Shown: positions 27,170 to 35,900 of the stretch, piece by piece
Layout of the letters: each line of letters starts with the position of its first letter
Position numbering within the stretch: the first letter of the stretch is position 1
Assembly (NCBI RefSeq): GCF_001583495.1
Contig: NZ_LQAQ01000061.1
Span: 62,001 to 126,000, forward strand
Direction of reading: 5' to 3'
DNA length: 64,000 nt
Source: Flammeovirga sp. SJP92
GTDB taxonomy: Bacteria > Bacteroidota > Bacteroidia > Cytophagales > Flammeovirgaceae
Translations under genes and position numbers: made by a program
Notes under the pieces: model-generated
Seen by the model: the letters and a program-made list of their open reading frames with translations, nothing else
The model's database searches: none
Told to the model about the DNA's origin: nothing

Positions 27170-27553
27170 ATGAATTACAGTATTTCTGCTACACCTAATT
27201 ATGTTTTTTTGAAGTTAGCTAAAGTACCTTCAAAAGATGATGTCTTACATGCCATCCAAGAAATAGCCCCACTATTAAAAAACAAGAGAATTTTATTGAT
27301 CGACAGCAAGGATTTAAAATTTCCATTTAACCTTTCAGAAAAGCATTCTTTTTTTGTGGAATTATCTGAAAATAAAGTAGATAAAAGTATACAAATCATT
27401 ACAATCACTAATTTTCTTAATGAAGAACATAGCTTATTAGAAATGGTTGCTAAAAACAGAGGATGGAAGCTGAAAAATTTCCATTACCGTGAACAAGCAG
27501 ACCGTCTAATTCAAAAAATTATTCACCCAGTGTTAGTTTCTACAGGAAATTAA
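27170..27553 (+). CDS. Hypothetical protein, possibly SpoIIAA/STAS-like fold
   Basis: A 127-aa soluble protein (MNYSISATPNYVFLKLAKVP...) with alternating strands and helices. The pattern (strand, helix, strand KRILLIDSKDL, strand IQIITITNF, helix ADRLIQKII) is compatible with the SpoIIAA-like/STAS fold of short regulatory proteins, but no decisive motif is present. A -7 promoter element lies 36 bp upstream. The 294-bp gap downstream (27554-27847) holds only the aroB terminator. The call is a fold guess; the ORF itself is credible. Confidence 0.6.
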   Translation: MNYSISATPNYVFLKLAKVPSKDDVLHAIQEIAPLLKNKRILLIDSKDLKFPFNLSEKHSFFVELSENKVDKSIQIITITNFLNEEHSLLEMVAKNRGWKLKNFHYREQADRLIQKIIHPVLVSTGN

Positions 27554-27790
27554 CTTCCTCATAATAGCTACAGGCCATTCTTTTGCCTTATAAAAGAGTT
27601 TATTAGCTCAATTAAAATCTACTTTACAGTGTGTTTCTGTTGCATTTTTCATCAATTAAATACGCCATATATAGCCATCGCTTTTAACCTAATTATCAAA
27701 TTCAAAAAAGAAAATACAACCTCTCACACTGTGTAATAGAATAAATTGAGTCTGATAAAAATAACTTGATATTCACATCATTTGGTTTAT

Positions 27791-27826
27791 AAAACAAAAA
27801 GCCCATTTCTTATCAAAATGAGCTTT
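27791..27826 (-). terminator. Terminator of aroB
   Basis: Stem AAAGCCCATTT (27798-27808) / AAATGAGCTTT (27816-27826), 11 bp including one G-U pair on the RNA, followed on the minus strand by TTTTTGTTTT. Confidence 0.82.
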
Positions 27827-27847
27827 CAGTGCTATATACTGTTTATA

Positions 27848-28882
27848 TTATAAAGCAATATAATATCGAATCGCTTCCTCAATATCATTCCATTCAATAA
27901 ATTGATCAAAAGTACAATCACCAATTTTTGAAAGTAATGAGAAGCTCAATTTCTTACCGCTATTCTTTTTATCTTGGAGCAGATAAGCATAAAGATGTTC
28001 TAAATCGCTTTCTAAAAGCTCAACCTTACCATACACTGATAAAATATATTCTTGAATTTGCTTTAATTCATCCTCCTTTAAGCCTGTAAACTTCACAGAA
28101 AGGTACGCCTCTGCAATCATTCCGATAGCAATTGCTTCCCCGTGCAATAATTTTCTGCCAGGAATATCCAAAAGGTAGCTTTCAATAGCATGACCGATAG
28201 TATGACCATAATTCAAGATTTTTCTTAATCCTTTTTCTGTAGGGTCAGAAGTCACCACTCCATCCTTAATATTGATAGAATGAGGAATAATTGTCGTCAA
28301 ATCTTGTTCAGAGAGAGGTTTTGATGAAACCGTTTTCCAATGATCAGCATCTGCGATTAAACAATGTTTGATCACTTCGGCAAAACCAGAACGTAATTCA
28401 TTCTGAGGTAATGTTTTAATAAATTCAGGATATACCAATACCATATCTGGAATTCTGAAAACACCAATATGATTTTTCAATTTGCCAAAATCTATACCTA
28501 ATTTCCCACCAACACTAGCGTCAACTTGAGATAAAAGTGTAGTTGGCATTTGCCAGAAATCTATTCCTCTTTTGTAGGTAGAGGCACAAAAACCACCCAT
28601 ATCCCCAATCACACCTCCACCAAGGTCTAATACCGCCGCTTTTCTATCAAAACTAGCATTGGTTAATTCTTGCCAGATATGCTGACAGGTTTCTAAGTTT
28701 TTATTTTCCTCTCCGCTTACTACTTCAATAAGTAGATGTTCAGGCAATAAATCCTTTACAATTGGATAACAGTCTCGCTTTGTATTTTCGTCTACAATAA
28801 CTGCTAAATTGGTGTATCCTTTTAAACCTTCAAAAGTATTTTGATCAACAGATTTTAAAATAGATACTTTATTGATACTCAT
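27848..28882 (-). CDS. aroB: 3-dehydroquinate synthase
   Basis: A 344-aa NAD- and metal-dependent enzyme converting DAHP to 3-dehydroquinate, step 2 of the shikimate pathway. NAD-binding GGGVIGDMGGFCAS, the conserved MPTTLLSQVDASVGGKLGID, and metal ligands in the E of SGFAEVIKH and the histidines of NYGHTIGHAIE and LLHGEAI are all present. Length is normal. It lies ~100 bp downstream of the DAHP synthase-chorismate mutase gene, whose product feeds it, but a terminator separates them, so it probably has its own promoter or is reached by read-through. Confidence 0.96.
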   Translation of the reverse strand: MSINKVSILKSVDQNTFEGLKGYTNLAVIVDENTKRDCYPIVKDLLPEHLLIEVVSGEENKNLETCQHIWQELTNASFDRKAAVLDLGGGVIGDMGGFCASTYKRGIDFWQMPTTLLSQVDASVGGKLGIDFGKLKNHIGVFRIPDMVLVYPEFIKTLPQNELRSGFAEVIKHCLIADADHWKTVSSKPLSEQDLTTIIPHSINIKDGVVTSDPTEKGLRKILNYGHTIGHAIESYLLDIPGRKLLHGEAIAIGMIAEAYLSVKFTGLKEDELKQIQEYILSVYGKVELLESDLEHLYAYLLQDKKNSGKKLSFSLLSKIGDCTFDQFIEWNDIEEAIRYYIAL

Positions 28883-28916
28883 CGTTCTATTAATTTGTGC
28901 CGATTGGCTTTTAGAT

Positions 28917-28954
28917 CAAAAAAATAAGGCGGAAACACCAAAGTGAACCGCCTT
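28917..28954 (-). terminator. Terminator after DAHP synthase-chorismate mutase
   Basis: Stem AAGGCGG (28926-28932) / CCGCCTT (28948-28954), 15-nt loop, followed on the minus strand by a T-rich tail (A run 28918-28924). It lies ~25 bp after the stop at 28981. Confidence 0.82.
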
Positions 28955-28980
28955 TAATATCTATAAAAACAGAGCGTTCG

Positions 28981-30075
28981 TTACGCTTTTTCTGTGTTTA
29001 CAACTGCAGTTTGAAGACGGATAGACTCGTCGTGAACCAATTTGAATAATTGCTCCATGAATGCTTTGCTTAATCCTAACTTCGCTGCTTGCTCTGGACG
29101 ATTTTGGAAGATATCGATCCAACGACCTGCCTGGAATACAGTCAAGTTGTTTTCCCTCTTGTAATCTCCAATTTCACCAACAACATTCATTCTTTGAGAT
29201 AATACTTCTAATAACTCGTTGTCTAAACGATCAATTTTACCACGAAGATCATCTAATTTAGAATTTACTTCTTCAGCGTCAGTAGTGCTCTTCTTAATGT
29301 TTACTTCATTAAGGATTTCAGCTAAGCGCTTAGGAGTAACTTGTTGTGAAGCATCCGACCAAGCATTATCTGGATCTCTGTGAGTTTCGATCATTAAACC
29401 GTCGAAGTCTAAGTCGATTGCTTTTTGAGATACAGGATAGATAAGGTCACGTGTACCACCAATATGAGATGGGTCACAGATCAATGGTAAATTAGGAAGC
29501 TCAGTTTTAAGAGCGATTGCTAATTTCCACATTGGAACATTTCTATATTGAGTTTTCTCAAAAGATGAGAAACCACGGTGAATACCAGCGATTTGACGTA
29601 CGCCAGCACCATAAATTCTTTCGATAGCACCTTTCCAAAGAGCAACATCAGGGTTGATAGGGTTCTTGATCATTACAGGAACATCCTTCACACCTTTCAA
29701 TGCATCAGCAATTTCTTGGATCGTAAAAGGGTTTACAGTACTACGAGCACCAATCCAAAGCACGTCAACACCATACTTCAGTGCTAACTCAACATGCTGA
29801 GCATTAGCAACTTCAGTAGTGATAGGCATGTTTAATTCCTTCTTCACATTTGCAAACCACTTCAAACCTTCCTCACCAATACCTTCAAAAGATCCTGGTC
29901 TAGTTCTTGGTTTCCAGATACCCGCTCTCAATAGCGTAATACCTATCTCTTCAGTAATCTGACGGCAAGTATCCATTAACTGCTCCTCAGACTCTGCACT
30001 ACATGGACCTGCAATGGCGATTGGACCGCCATTTTTTACTACAGACCAGCTTTCTAATGATTGTATATCTTTCAT
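28981..30075 (-). CDS. Bifunctional 3-deoxy-7-phosphoheptulonate synthase / chorismate mutase
   Basis: A 364-aa fusion. Residues ~10-260 are a type Iβ (KDO8P-like) DAHP synthase: AIAGPCSAES, LLRAGIWKPRTRPGSFEG, ITTEVAN, WIGARSTVNPF, IKNPINPD, GIHRGFSSFEK, CDPSHIGGTRDLI and DGLMIETHRDPD. Residues ~270-360 are an AroQ-type chorismate mutase helix bundle (DDLRGKIDRLDNELLEVLSQRM...). This order, with the mutase at the C-terminus, is usual in Bacteroidota, where the mutase domain commonly mediates feedback control. It supplies the aroB substrate and makes prephenate from chorismate. A perfect -7 element lies 30 bp upstream. Confidence 0.95.
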   Translation of the reverse strand: MKDIQSLESWSVVKNGGPIAIAGPCSAESEEQLMDTCRQITEEIGITLLRAGIWKPRTRPGSFEGIGEEGLKWFANVKKELNMPITTEVANAQHVELALKYGVDVLWIGARSTVNPFTIQEIADALKGVKDVPVMIKNPINPDVALWKGAIERIYGAGVRQIAGIHRGFSSFEKTQYRNVPMWKLAIALKTELPNLPLICDPSHIGGTRDLIYPVSQKAIDLDFDGLMIETHRDPDNAWSDASQQVTPKRLAEILNEVNIKKSTTDAEEVNSKLDDLRGKIDRLDNELLEVLSQRMNVVGEIGDYKRENNLTVFQAGRWIDIFQNRPEQAAKLGLSKAFMEQLFKLVHDESIRLQTAVVNTEKA

Positions 30076-30104
30076 ATCAGATTTGTTTCAGATAGTAATA
30101 ACTT

Positions 30105-30112
30105 CAAAATTA
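30105..30112 (-). promoter_or_regulatory. Probable -7 element upstream of DAHP synthase
   Basis: TAATTTTG on the minus strand fits TAnnTTTG exactly and would give a short leader before the ATG at 30075. No matching TTTG at the -33 position was seen. The rest of the 280-bp gap (30076-30355) is AT-rich and featureless. Confidence 0.4.
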
Positions 30113-30355
30113 CAAAAAATTGAATTAAATCTATAGTTAATTGAAATAATTAAACAAATTAACATACATTTTTAATTATTGACAAAATTACGTAATATTT
30201 AAAATGAAATTCGTATCACTATTTTCAGGCAATAATTAAAATCTGATTGGATTTCAATTGTAAAGCCGAATTTAAATAGGCATTATTGTAGTGTGAAATG
30301 ACCTGCATTCTAAAGTGTATTTATTACCTTTACTTAAAATTTACCGTATAATAGA

Positions 30356-31411
30356 GTGGGAAAAGAAATTCAAAACATACAAATCACTGATAATCAACAG
30401 GAGATACCAGATATCTCTAAGATAGCTGTGATTGGCGGAGGAAGTTGGGCAACTGCATTGGTAAAAATTTTATCTGATGGAGGTATGACAACTTTGCATT
30501 GGTGGATCAGAAACCAAGATGATATCAATCACATCAAACAATACCATTCAAACCCTAGATACTTACCCTCAGCTAAAATCTCGAGTGAAAAAGTAAAACC
30601 ATATAGTAATATTAAGGATGCTATTAGAGGTGCCAATGCAATTTTATTAGCTGTTCCTGCCGCTTTTGTTTTAGATGCTATTAAAGATCTTACTCCAGAA
30701 GATTTTAAAGATAAATTTGTAATTTCAGCAATTAAAGGTCTTATTCCTGAAAAACATATTCTAGTCACTGAACACATTGAAAAGAATTTTAATGTGCATC
30801 ATAAAAAAGTAGCTGTAATTGGAGGTCCTTGTCATGCTGAAGAAGTAGCAATGGAAAAACAGGCTTACTTAACAATAGCTTCAGGCAGTAAGAGATTTGG
30901 CACGGCTTTATCTGAAGCAATGAGTAACAGGTACATCAAAACCACCTCAATCAGAGACATTTATGGGGTTGAATATTCTGCAGTGATGAAAAATATAGTA
31001 GCTATTTCTTGCGGTATTGCTCACGGGTTGGGTTACGGTGACAACTTCCAAGCTGTTCTCGTTTCCAATGCCATGCAAGAAGTTCAATATTTCCTTAAAG
31101 CAGCATATCATATCAAACGTAATTTATTAGGCACAGCCTATTTGGGAGATATGTTGGTGACTTCCTACTCTCAGTTCAGTAGAAATAGAACGTTTGGTAA
31201 TATGATTGGCCACGGTTATTCAGTTAAGGCCGCTCAGTTGGAGATGCAAATGGTTGCTGAAGGCTATTATGCAGTTAAAAGTATCTTTGAAATTGCTAAA
31301 CGTCTTGAAATTGAGAATGATTTACCGATAACTAGAGCGGTATATAATATTCTTTATGAAAGAATTTCTCCAATTGTTGAGTTTAGAATTTTAAAAGATC
31401 AATTAAACTAA
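30356..31411 (+). CDS. gpsA: Glycerol-3-phosphate dehydrogenase (NAD(P)+)
   Basis: A 351-aa oxidoreductase making sn-glycerol 3-phosphate from DHAP for phospholipid synthesis. The dinucleotide-binding loop is AVIGGGSWATAL near residue 24. The catalytic region includes GPCHAEEVA, the active lysine in YSAVMKNIVAISCGIAHGLG, and NRTFGNMIGHGYS. The start must be GTG at 30356, because no ATG lies between the upstream stop and the nucleotide-binding motif. The ~20-residue N-terminal extension is seen in some Bacteroidota homologs. Single-gene unit followed by the large hairpin at 31489. Confidence 0.93.
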   Translation: MGKEIQNIQITDNQQEIPDISKIAVIGGGSWATALVKILSDGGMTTLHWWIRNQDDINHIKQYHSNPRYLPSAKISSEKVKPYSNIKDAIRGANAILLAVPAAFVLDAIKDLTPEDFKDKFVISAIKGLIPEKHILVTEHIEKNFNVHHKKVAVIGGPCHAEEVAMEKQAYLTIASGSKRFGTALSEAMSNRYIKTTSIRDIYGVEYSAVMKNIVAISCGIAHGLGYGDNFQAVLVSNAMQEVQYFLKAAYHIKRNLLGTAYLGDMLVTSYSQFSRNRTFGNMIGHGYSVKAAQLEMQMVAEGYYAVKSIFEIAKRLEIENDLPITRAVYNILYERISPIVEFRILKDQLN

Positions 31412-31488
31412 TTATATTTATTCAACGTATATAAAAACACATTACTAAAGAAATTTTAATCTCATCTATGAGACAACACTAAATATAT

Positions 31489-31568
31489 AAAAGCCTTTAT
31501 TTTCCATGTTGAAAGACATGACTTAAGTCGTGCATTTCATTTACTCAAGGAACATAAAGGCTTTTTTT
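31489..31568 (+). terminator. Large hairpin with U tract after gpsA
   Basis: AAAAGCCTTTA (31489-31499) pairs perfectly with TAAAGGCTTTT (31555-31565), then T to 31567. The 55-nt loop contains a smaller hairpin, CATGACTT/AAGTCGTG at 31517-31532. It terminates gpsA but the long, internally structured loop is unusual. The rest of the 388-bp gap to hpd shows no gene. Confidence 0.7.
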
Positions 31569-31799
31569 GGCTCTATACTTTTATTAGAGCATGCATAACC
31601 CCCACTTTTAGTGTTAATCTATCTCTTTTCATAGCGTGAGTTTAATTTCATTGATTAAAGCATCACTATCTTCCTCAATTATTAATTTTCTCACAAGCTA
31701 AAACGGATCATTTTCACTTCAAGTACTTAAGGTTTGAAGCATGTTTCTGATAAACACTCAAACACATATATCATAAATAACAATTTAATTATTACTCAC

Positions 31800-32921
31800 A
31801 TGCTAACGTCTAGTACAAAACAGATGGAGGAAGTTGATTTTCTTCCAATCAACGGAACCGATCACATCGAATTCTATGTCGGAAATGCAAAACAGGCCGC
31901 TTACTTTTATCAGTCTGCCTTCGGCTTTGAACTCATTGCTTACTCAGGTCCTGAAACTGGTGTAAGAGATCGCAGTAGTTACGTCTTACAACAAGGTAAA
32001 CTCCGTTTTGTATTTACAACTTCACTTTCATCCAACTCAGAAATTTCAGATCATGTACACAAACATGGAGACGGTGTAAAAGTACTTGCACTTTGGGTAG
32101 ATGATGCAAGAAAATCTTTTGAAGAAACCGTAAAAAGAGGAGCTATTCCTGTGCATACTCCAAGAGTTTTAGCTGATAATGATGGAGAAGTGGTAATGGC
32201 CACAATCAAAACTTATGGAGACACAGTTCATACTTTTGTAGAACGCAAAAATTACAAAGGAACCTTTCTTCCTAAATTTGAAGCACGAGAGTCAAATTTC
32301 CCTACGAAAACAGTCGGACTCAAATATGTAGACCATTGTGTCGGGAATGTAGATTTAGGAGAAATGGACAAATGGGTCAACTTTTATGAAGATGTAATGG
32401 GTTTTAAGCTATTACTCACTTTTGATGACAATGACATCTCAACAGATTACACCGCATTGATGTCCAAAGTAGTTTCAAATGGAAATGGCTATGTCAAATT
32501 CCCAATCAATGAACCTGCAGAAGGAAAGAAAAAATCACAGATTGAAGAATACTTGGATTTCTACAACGGAGCCGGCGTGCAACATATCGCAGTTGCTACA
32601 GATGACATCTGTTATACGGTCCAAGAATTAAGAAATAGAGGGATTGAGTTCCTTTATGTTCCTGATAATTATTATGATGATCTAAGAGATCGAGTGGGTG
32701 ATATTGACGAGGAAATTGAACAATTAAAAGCCCTCAATATTCTTGTAGATAGAGATGAGGAAGGCTATTTACTTCAAATTTTCACTAAACCAGTAGAAGA
32801 TCGCCCTACCCTTTTCTTTGAAATCATCCAACGTAAAGGTGCAAAGTCATTTGGAAAAGGAAACTTTAAAGCACTCTTTGAAGCTATTGAAAGAGAACAG
32901 GCCTTGAGAGGAAACCTTTAA
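31800..32921 (+). CDS. hpd: 4-hydroxyphenylpyruvate dioxygenase
   Basis: A 373-aa Fe(II) enzyme that converts 4-hydroxyphenylpyruvate to homogentisate in tyrosine breakdown. Two vicinal-oxygen-chelate halves are visible (first: GTDHIEFYVGNAKQAAYFY). The iron ligands fit H179 in VDHCVGNV, H262 in GVQHIAVA and E341 in LFFEIIQRKG, and the C-terminal gate helix FGKGNFKALFEAIEREQ is present. I chose the ATG at 31800; the frame stays open upstream to a TTG at 31734 but that part is not conserved-looking, and an ATG at 31824 is also possible. No other tyrosine-degradation gene is adjacent. It ends at a strong bidirectional terminator. Confidence 0.95.
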   Translation: MLTSSTKQMEEVDFLPINGTDHIEFYVGNAKQAAYFYQSAFGFELIAYSGPETGVRDRSSYVLQQGKLRFVFTTSLSSNSEISDHVHKHGDGVKVLALWVDDARKSFEETVKRGAIPVHTPRVLADNDGEVVMATIKTYGDTVHTFVERKNYKGTFLPKFEARESNFPTKTVGLKYVDHCVGNVDLGEMDKWVNFYEDVMGFKLLLTFDDNDISTDYTALMSKVVSNGNGYVKFPINEPAEGKKKSQIEEYLDFYNGAGVQHIAVATDDICYTVQELRNRGIEFLYVPDNYYDDLRDRVGDIDEEIEQLKALNILVDRDEEGYLLQIFTKPVEDRPTLFFEIIQRKGAKSFGKGNFKALFEAIEREQALRGNL

Positions 32922-32941
32922 TTTTAGCTTTTTAAAATAGC

Positions 32942-32980
32942 AAAATGCCATCACAATTTATTTTGTGATGGCATTTTTTA
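32942..32980. terminator. Bidirectional terminator between hpd and sprA
   Basis: A 15-bp perfect stem, AAAATGCCATCACAA (32942-32956) / TTGTGATGGCATTTT (32963-32977), with a 6-nt loop, lying between convergent genes. T-rich on the right; A-containing on the left. Confidence 0.88.
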
Positions 32981-32998
32981 TATTTGAATATCAATAAT

Positions 32999-35900
32999 TT
33001 ATTGCGTCAACGAGTACTTGAACTGGAAGCCAAATGCTGTAGAAGTTCTTCTAAATGCATTGGAAACTTTTGGATCGTTGATCGTTCTATCAAAATAGCA
33101 TTGCAGACTTGCTCTATCATTCAACATATAATTAATAGTTGGACGTAAAGCTAAGTTCATATTTCCTGCAGTCACCACATTATCCTCATCAATTCTATAT
33201 TGCGTAGTTTGGTTATCTCGAATTGAAAAAGCAACTCTAAAAGTAATATCATTTTTCAATACCGTAGTTCTACCTTTTGATCTAAATGGCAGTTTCAAGT
33301 TGGCTTTTGTGTAACCAATATCCACTGTAAAATCATTATTCAATTGCTCTGTGACTTGAGCATTGGATAAATTCAAGGCTAACATTCTACCTTTGTTATA
33401 ATCAAACTTGATTTGTAAATCATTCATTAATTTGATGTTAATACCAATCAAAGGTCCAAAGCGTTCTTCAATATTTACTTGATTCACCACATATACAGGG
33501 ACAATATTTCCTTCATCATCAGTCCTAGCTGTAGGTTGATCGTTGATACCTTTATCTGGACCAATTTCAGTAGCACCATACAAGAGAGATGAATTATAAT
33601 TACCTACAGTGTAATTTGACTTATAACTATGTGAAAGGGTAATGGTTTTGAAGATATCTCCTAAACCTTTAATATTCGTCAAACCTGTATATCGAATATC
33701 CCAATTGGGAATAGGTATTGAAGTAGGAAATGCTGATAAGCCAACTTTACCTGCATCTTGGCCTGTATAAGCTGCAATAAATGCTGGAATTAAAACGTCT
33801 TGGTCATTATTGCCATATTGACCTTGTGTATTTGTTGCATTTAACCTATTCTTAACAACCTCTCTATTAGCAACAAACTGATCAAATATTGCTGACTGAT
33901 TATTAGCATCTGGAGTACTGAAAGCTGTTGGTAAACTAAAGAAACTCATACCAAATGTACCTGTTCTTTGAGGAGATAATGATTCGTAATTTTGTGTTGT
34001 TCCATCAAATCTAAACACCTCTGTATAAGATTGAGTTGTTCGGTGTTCGCTAGATAACTGAATTTTCAAATCTTTAAAAGGTTCTAGATTTGCTCTTACT
34101 GTATAATTCTCACTTCGTGTCTGCATGAACTGTTGGTTAAGATATTCACTTGGAGCAAGCCAGCCATTTTTAGCAGCATCAAATCGAATATTTGGATCTT
34201 GACTACCCAAAATAAAACCAACACCAGGAGCTCCAAAGTTCTCATCAAATCCCAAATATTTTGCAGTTGGCATATACCCTGGAAGAATTGTTCTGTTCTG
34301 TTCATTATAACTAAGATCTATATCTTTGATCATAGTAGCCAAACGAATACCCGCATCAGCAAGCTGTTCACCTCCAGATTTGCGAGGTGTTTCTCTATCT
34401 TTCAACTCTTTATTGACAGCCAAGAGTTCTTGTTCATATTTTTTTATTTCCTCATCAATTTTTGCAAGCTTGGTATTTTTCTTTTCTTGCTCTAACTCTT
34501 CTTGACTCTCTGATAGTGAAGCAATCTGAGTATTATACTCTTCAATTTTCAATTCTAAAGGAGCAACATCTTTTTCTTTTGCTTTATACTTTTCAATTTT
34601 TGTTTTAAGCTTCACAATTTTTCCTTCTATCTTCTCTTTTTCTGCTTTCTTCTTATCACTATCAGCAGTTCTTAACTCCTTTTGCTTTGCTCTTAACTTT
34701 TTGAGTTTATCTTTTAACTTGATCTTTTCATAAGCCAATCTTGTATTATCTTTCTTATTCTTAGAGTTAGAATTTCTAGATCTAGACCTGCTTCGAGAAC
34801 GAGATGAAACCCCATTTTCTAAGTGATTGACATATCCAATTTTTTTATAAATACCATTGAAATCTAACTTAGAACCAAATGAAATCGTTTGTTCATTACC
34901 TATTACATTACCTAAAGTATCTGCAATCCCTAAAGTTCCTGCAGTCCAATTGGTATTAGCAGTATACCTTGCATTTGCTCCCACAAAATCGAGAGCTGGT
35001 ATTTTATTGATTGGAATATTATAAGTACCAGCAATAGTCTGATTAAATTGTTTCATACGACCAAAATTCAGAAGATTACTCATAATTGTATCACGTTTTA
35101 CATCGCTATCAATTGCACCTTCGGGTTCATCAATCAAAGCCTGAGCATCAGCAGTGTAATCAATTTTTAAACTCTTCGCAAAGTTCCAACCTATATTATA
35201 TCCCCTATTAAATCTGAAAGACTTTTCATAAGTAGGGAGAATACCTTCAGTGGTAAATTCTTTTGTCCCAGACTTAAGAGTTCTGAACTGTGTATATCGA
35301 TAATAACGGTCTAAATTCGCTCTTATAGAGTAAGAAGTAGGAATAGGCATAATATTAAAATCAGAAACAATAGCTCCCCATTCTCCCATATCAGCCTCTT
35401 TAAATGGTTCCCATGTTTTCAAAGGAGATTGATAGGTATAAGCTGCTCCTAACCTCCACTGTTTACTATCGTTGGCTTCAGTATTTTTATCTCGCATATG
35501 AGTATCTGAATAAGACCCACTTAAACTTAGGTTTTCTATATCCCAAGGGTAACTCTTAGCTTCTGGGTTCATCTTTACTTTACTCAAATTAGATATATTG
35601 ATACTTCTAGATTCTTCAAAATACTGGACTTGATCTGCATAATAACTGCCTGCAGAAGCTGTTTCAAATCCATCTTGAGAAATTGACAATGGTGTATCAG
35701 GATCTAATGGATCAAAATATGGGTTCGATCCTTTTCTATCATAGCTCATATATATAGGAATCGTTAGACCTATCCTATTCAAAAAGATCTTTTCTAAATT
35801 AATGTTTGTTGAAATACCAAACTCTAGATTACTTTCCCTCTGACGATCACCTATTTTATCTTGAATTCCTCCAAAGCCTACAGTACTATACCTTGTATTG

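Noticed and set aside
27626-27743. Inverted ACAGTGTG / CACACTGT pair in the gap before aroB
   Set aside because: Only 8 bp with ~100 bp between; likely chance.
31734-31799. N-terminal extension of hpd from a TTG start
   Set aside because: The added residues are Asn/Ile/His-rich and unlike the family; an ATG at 31800 is closer to the conserved start.
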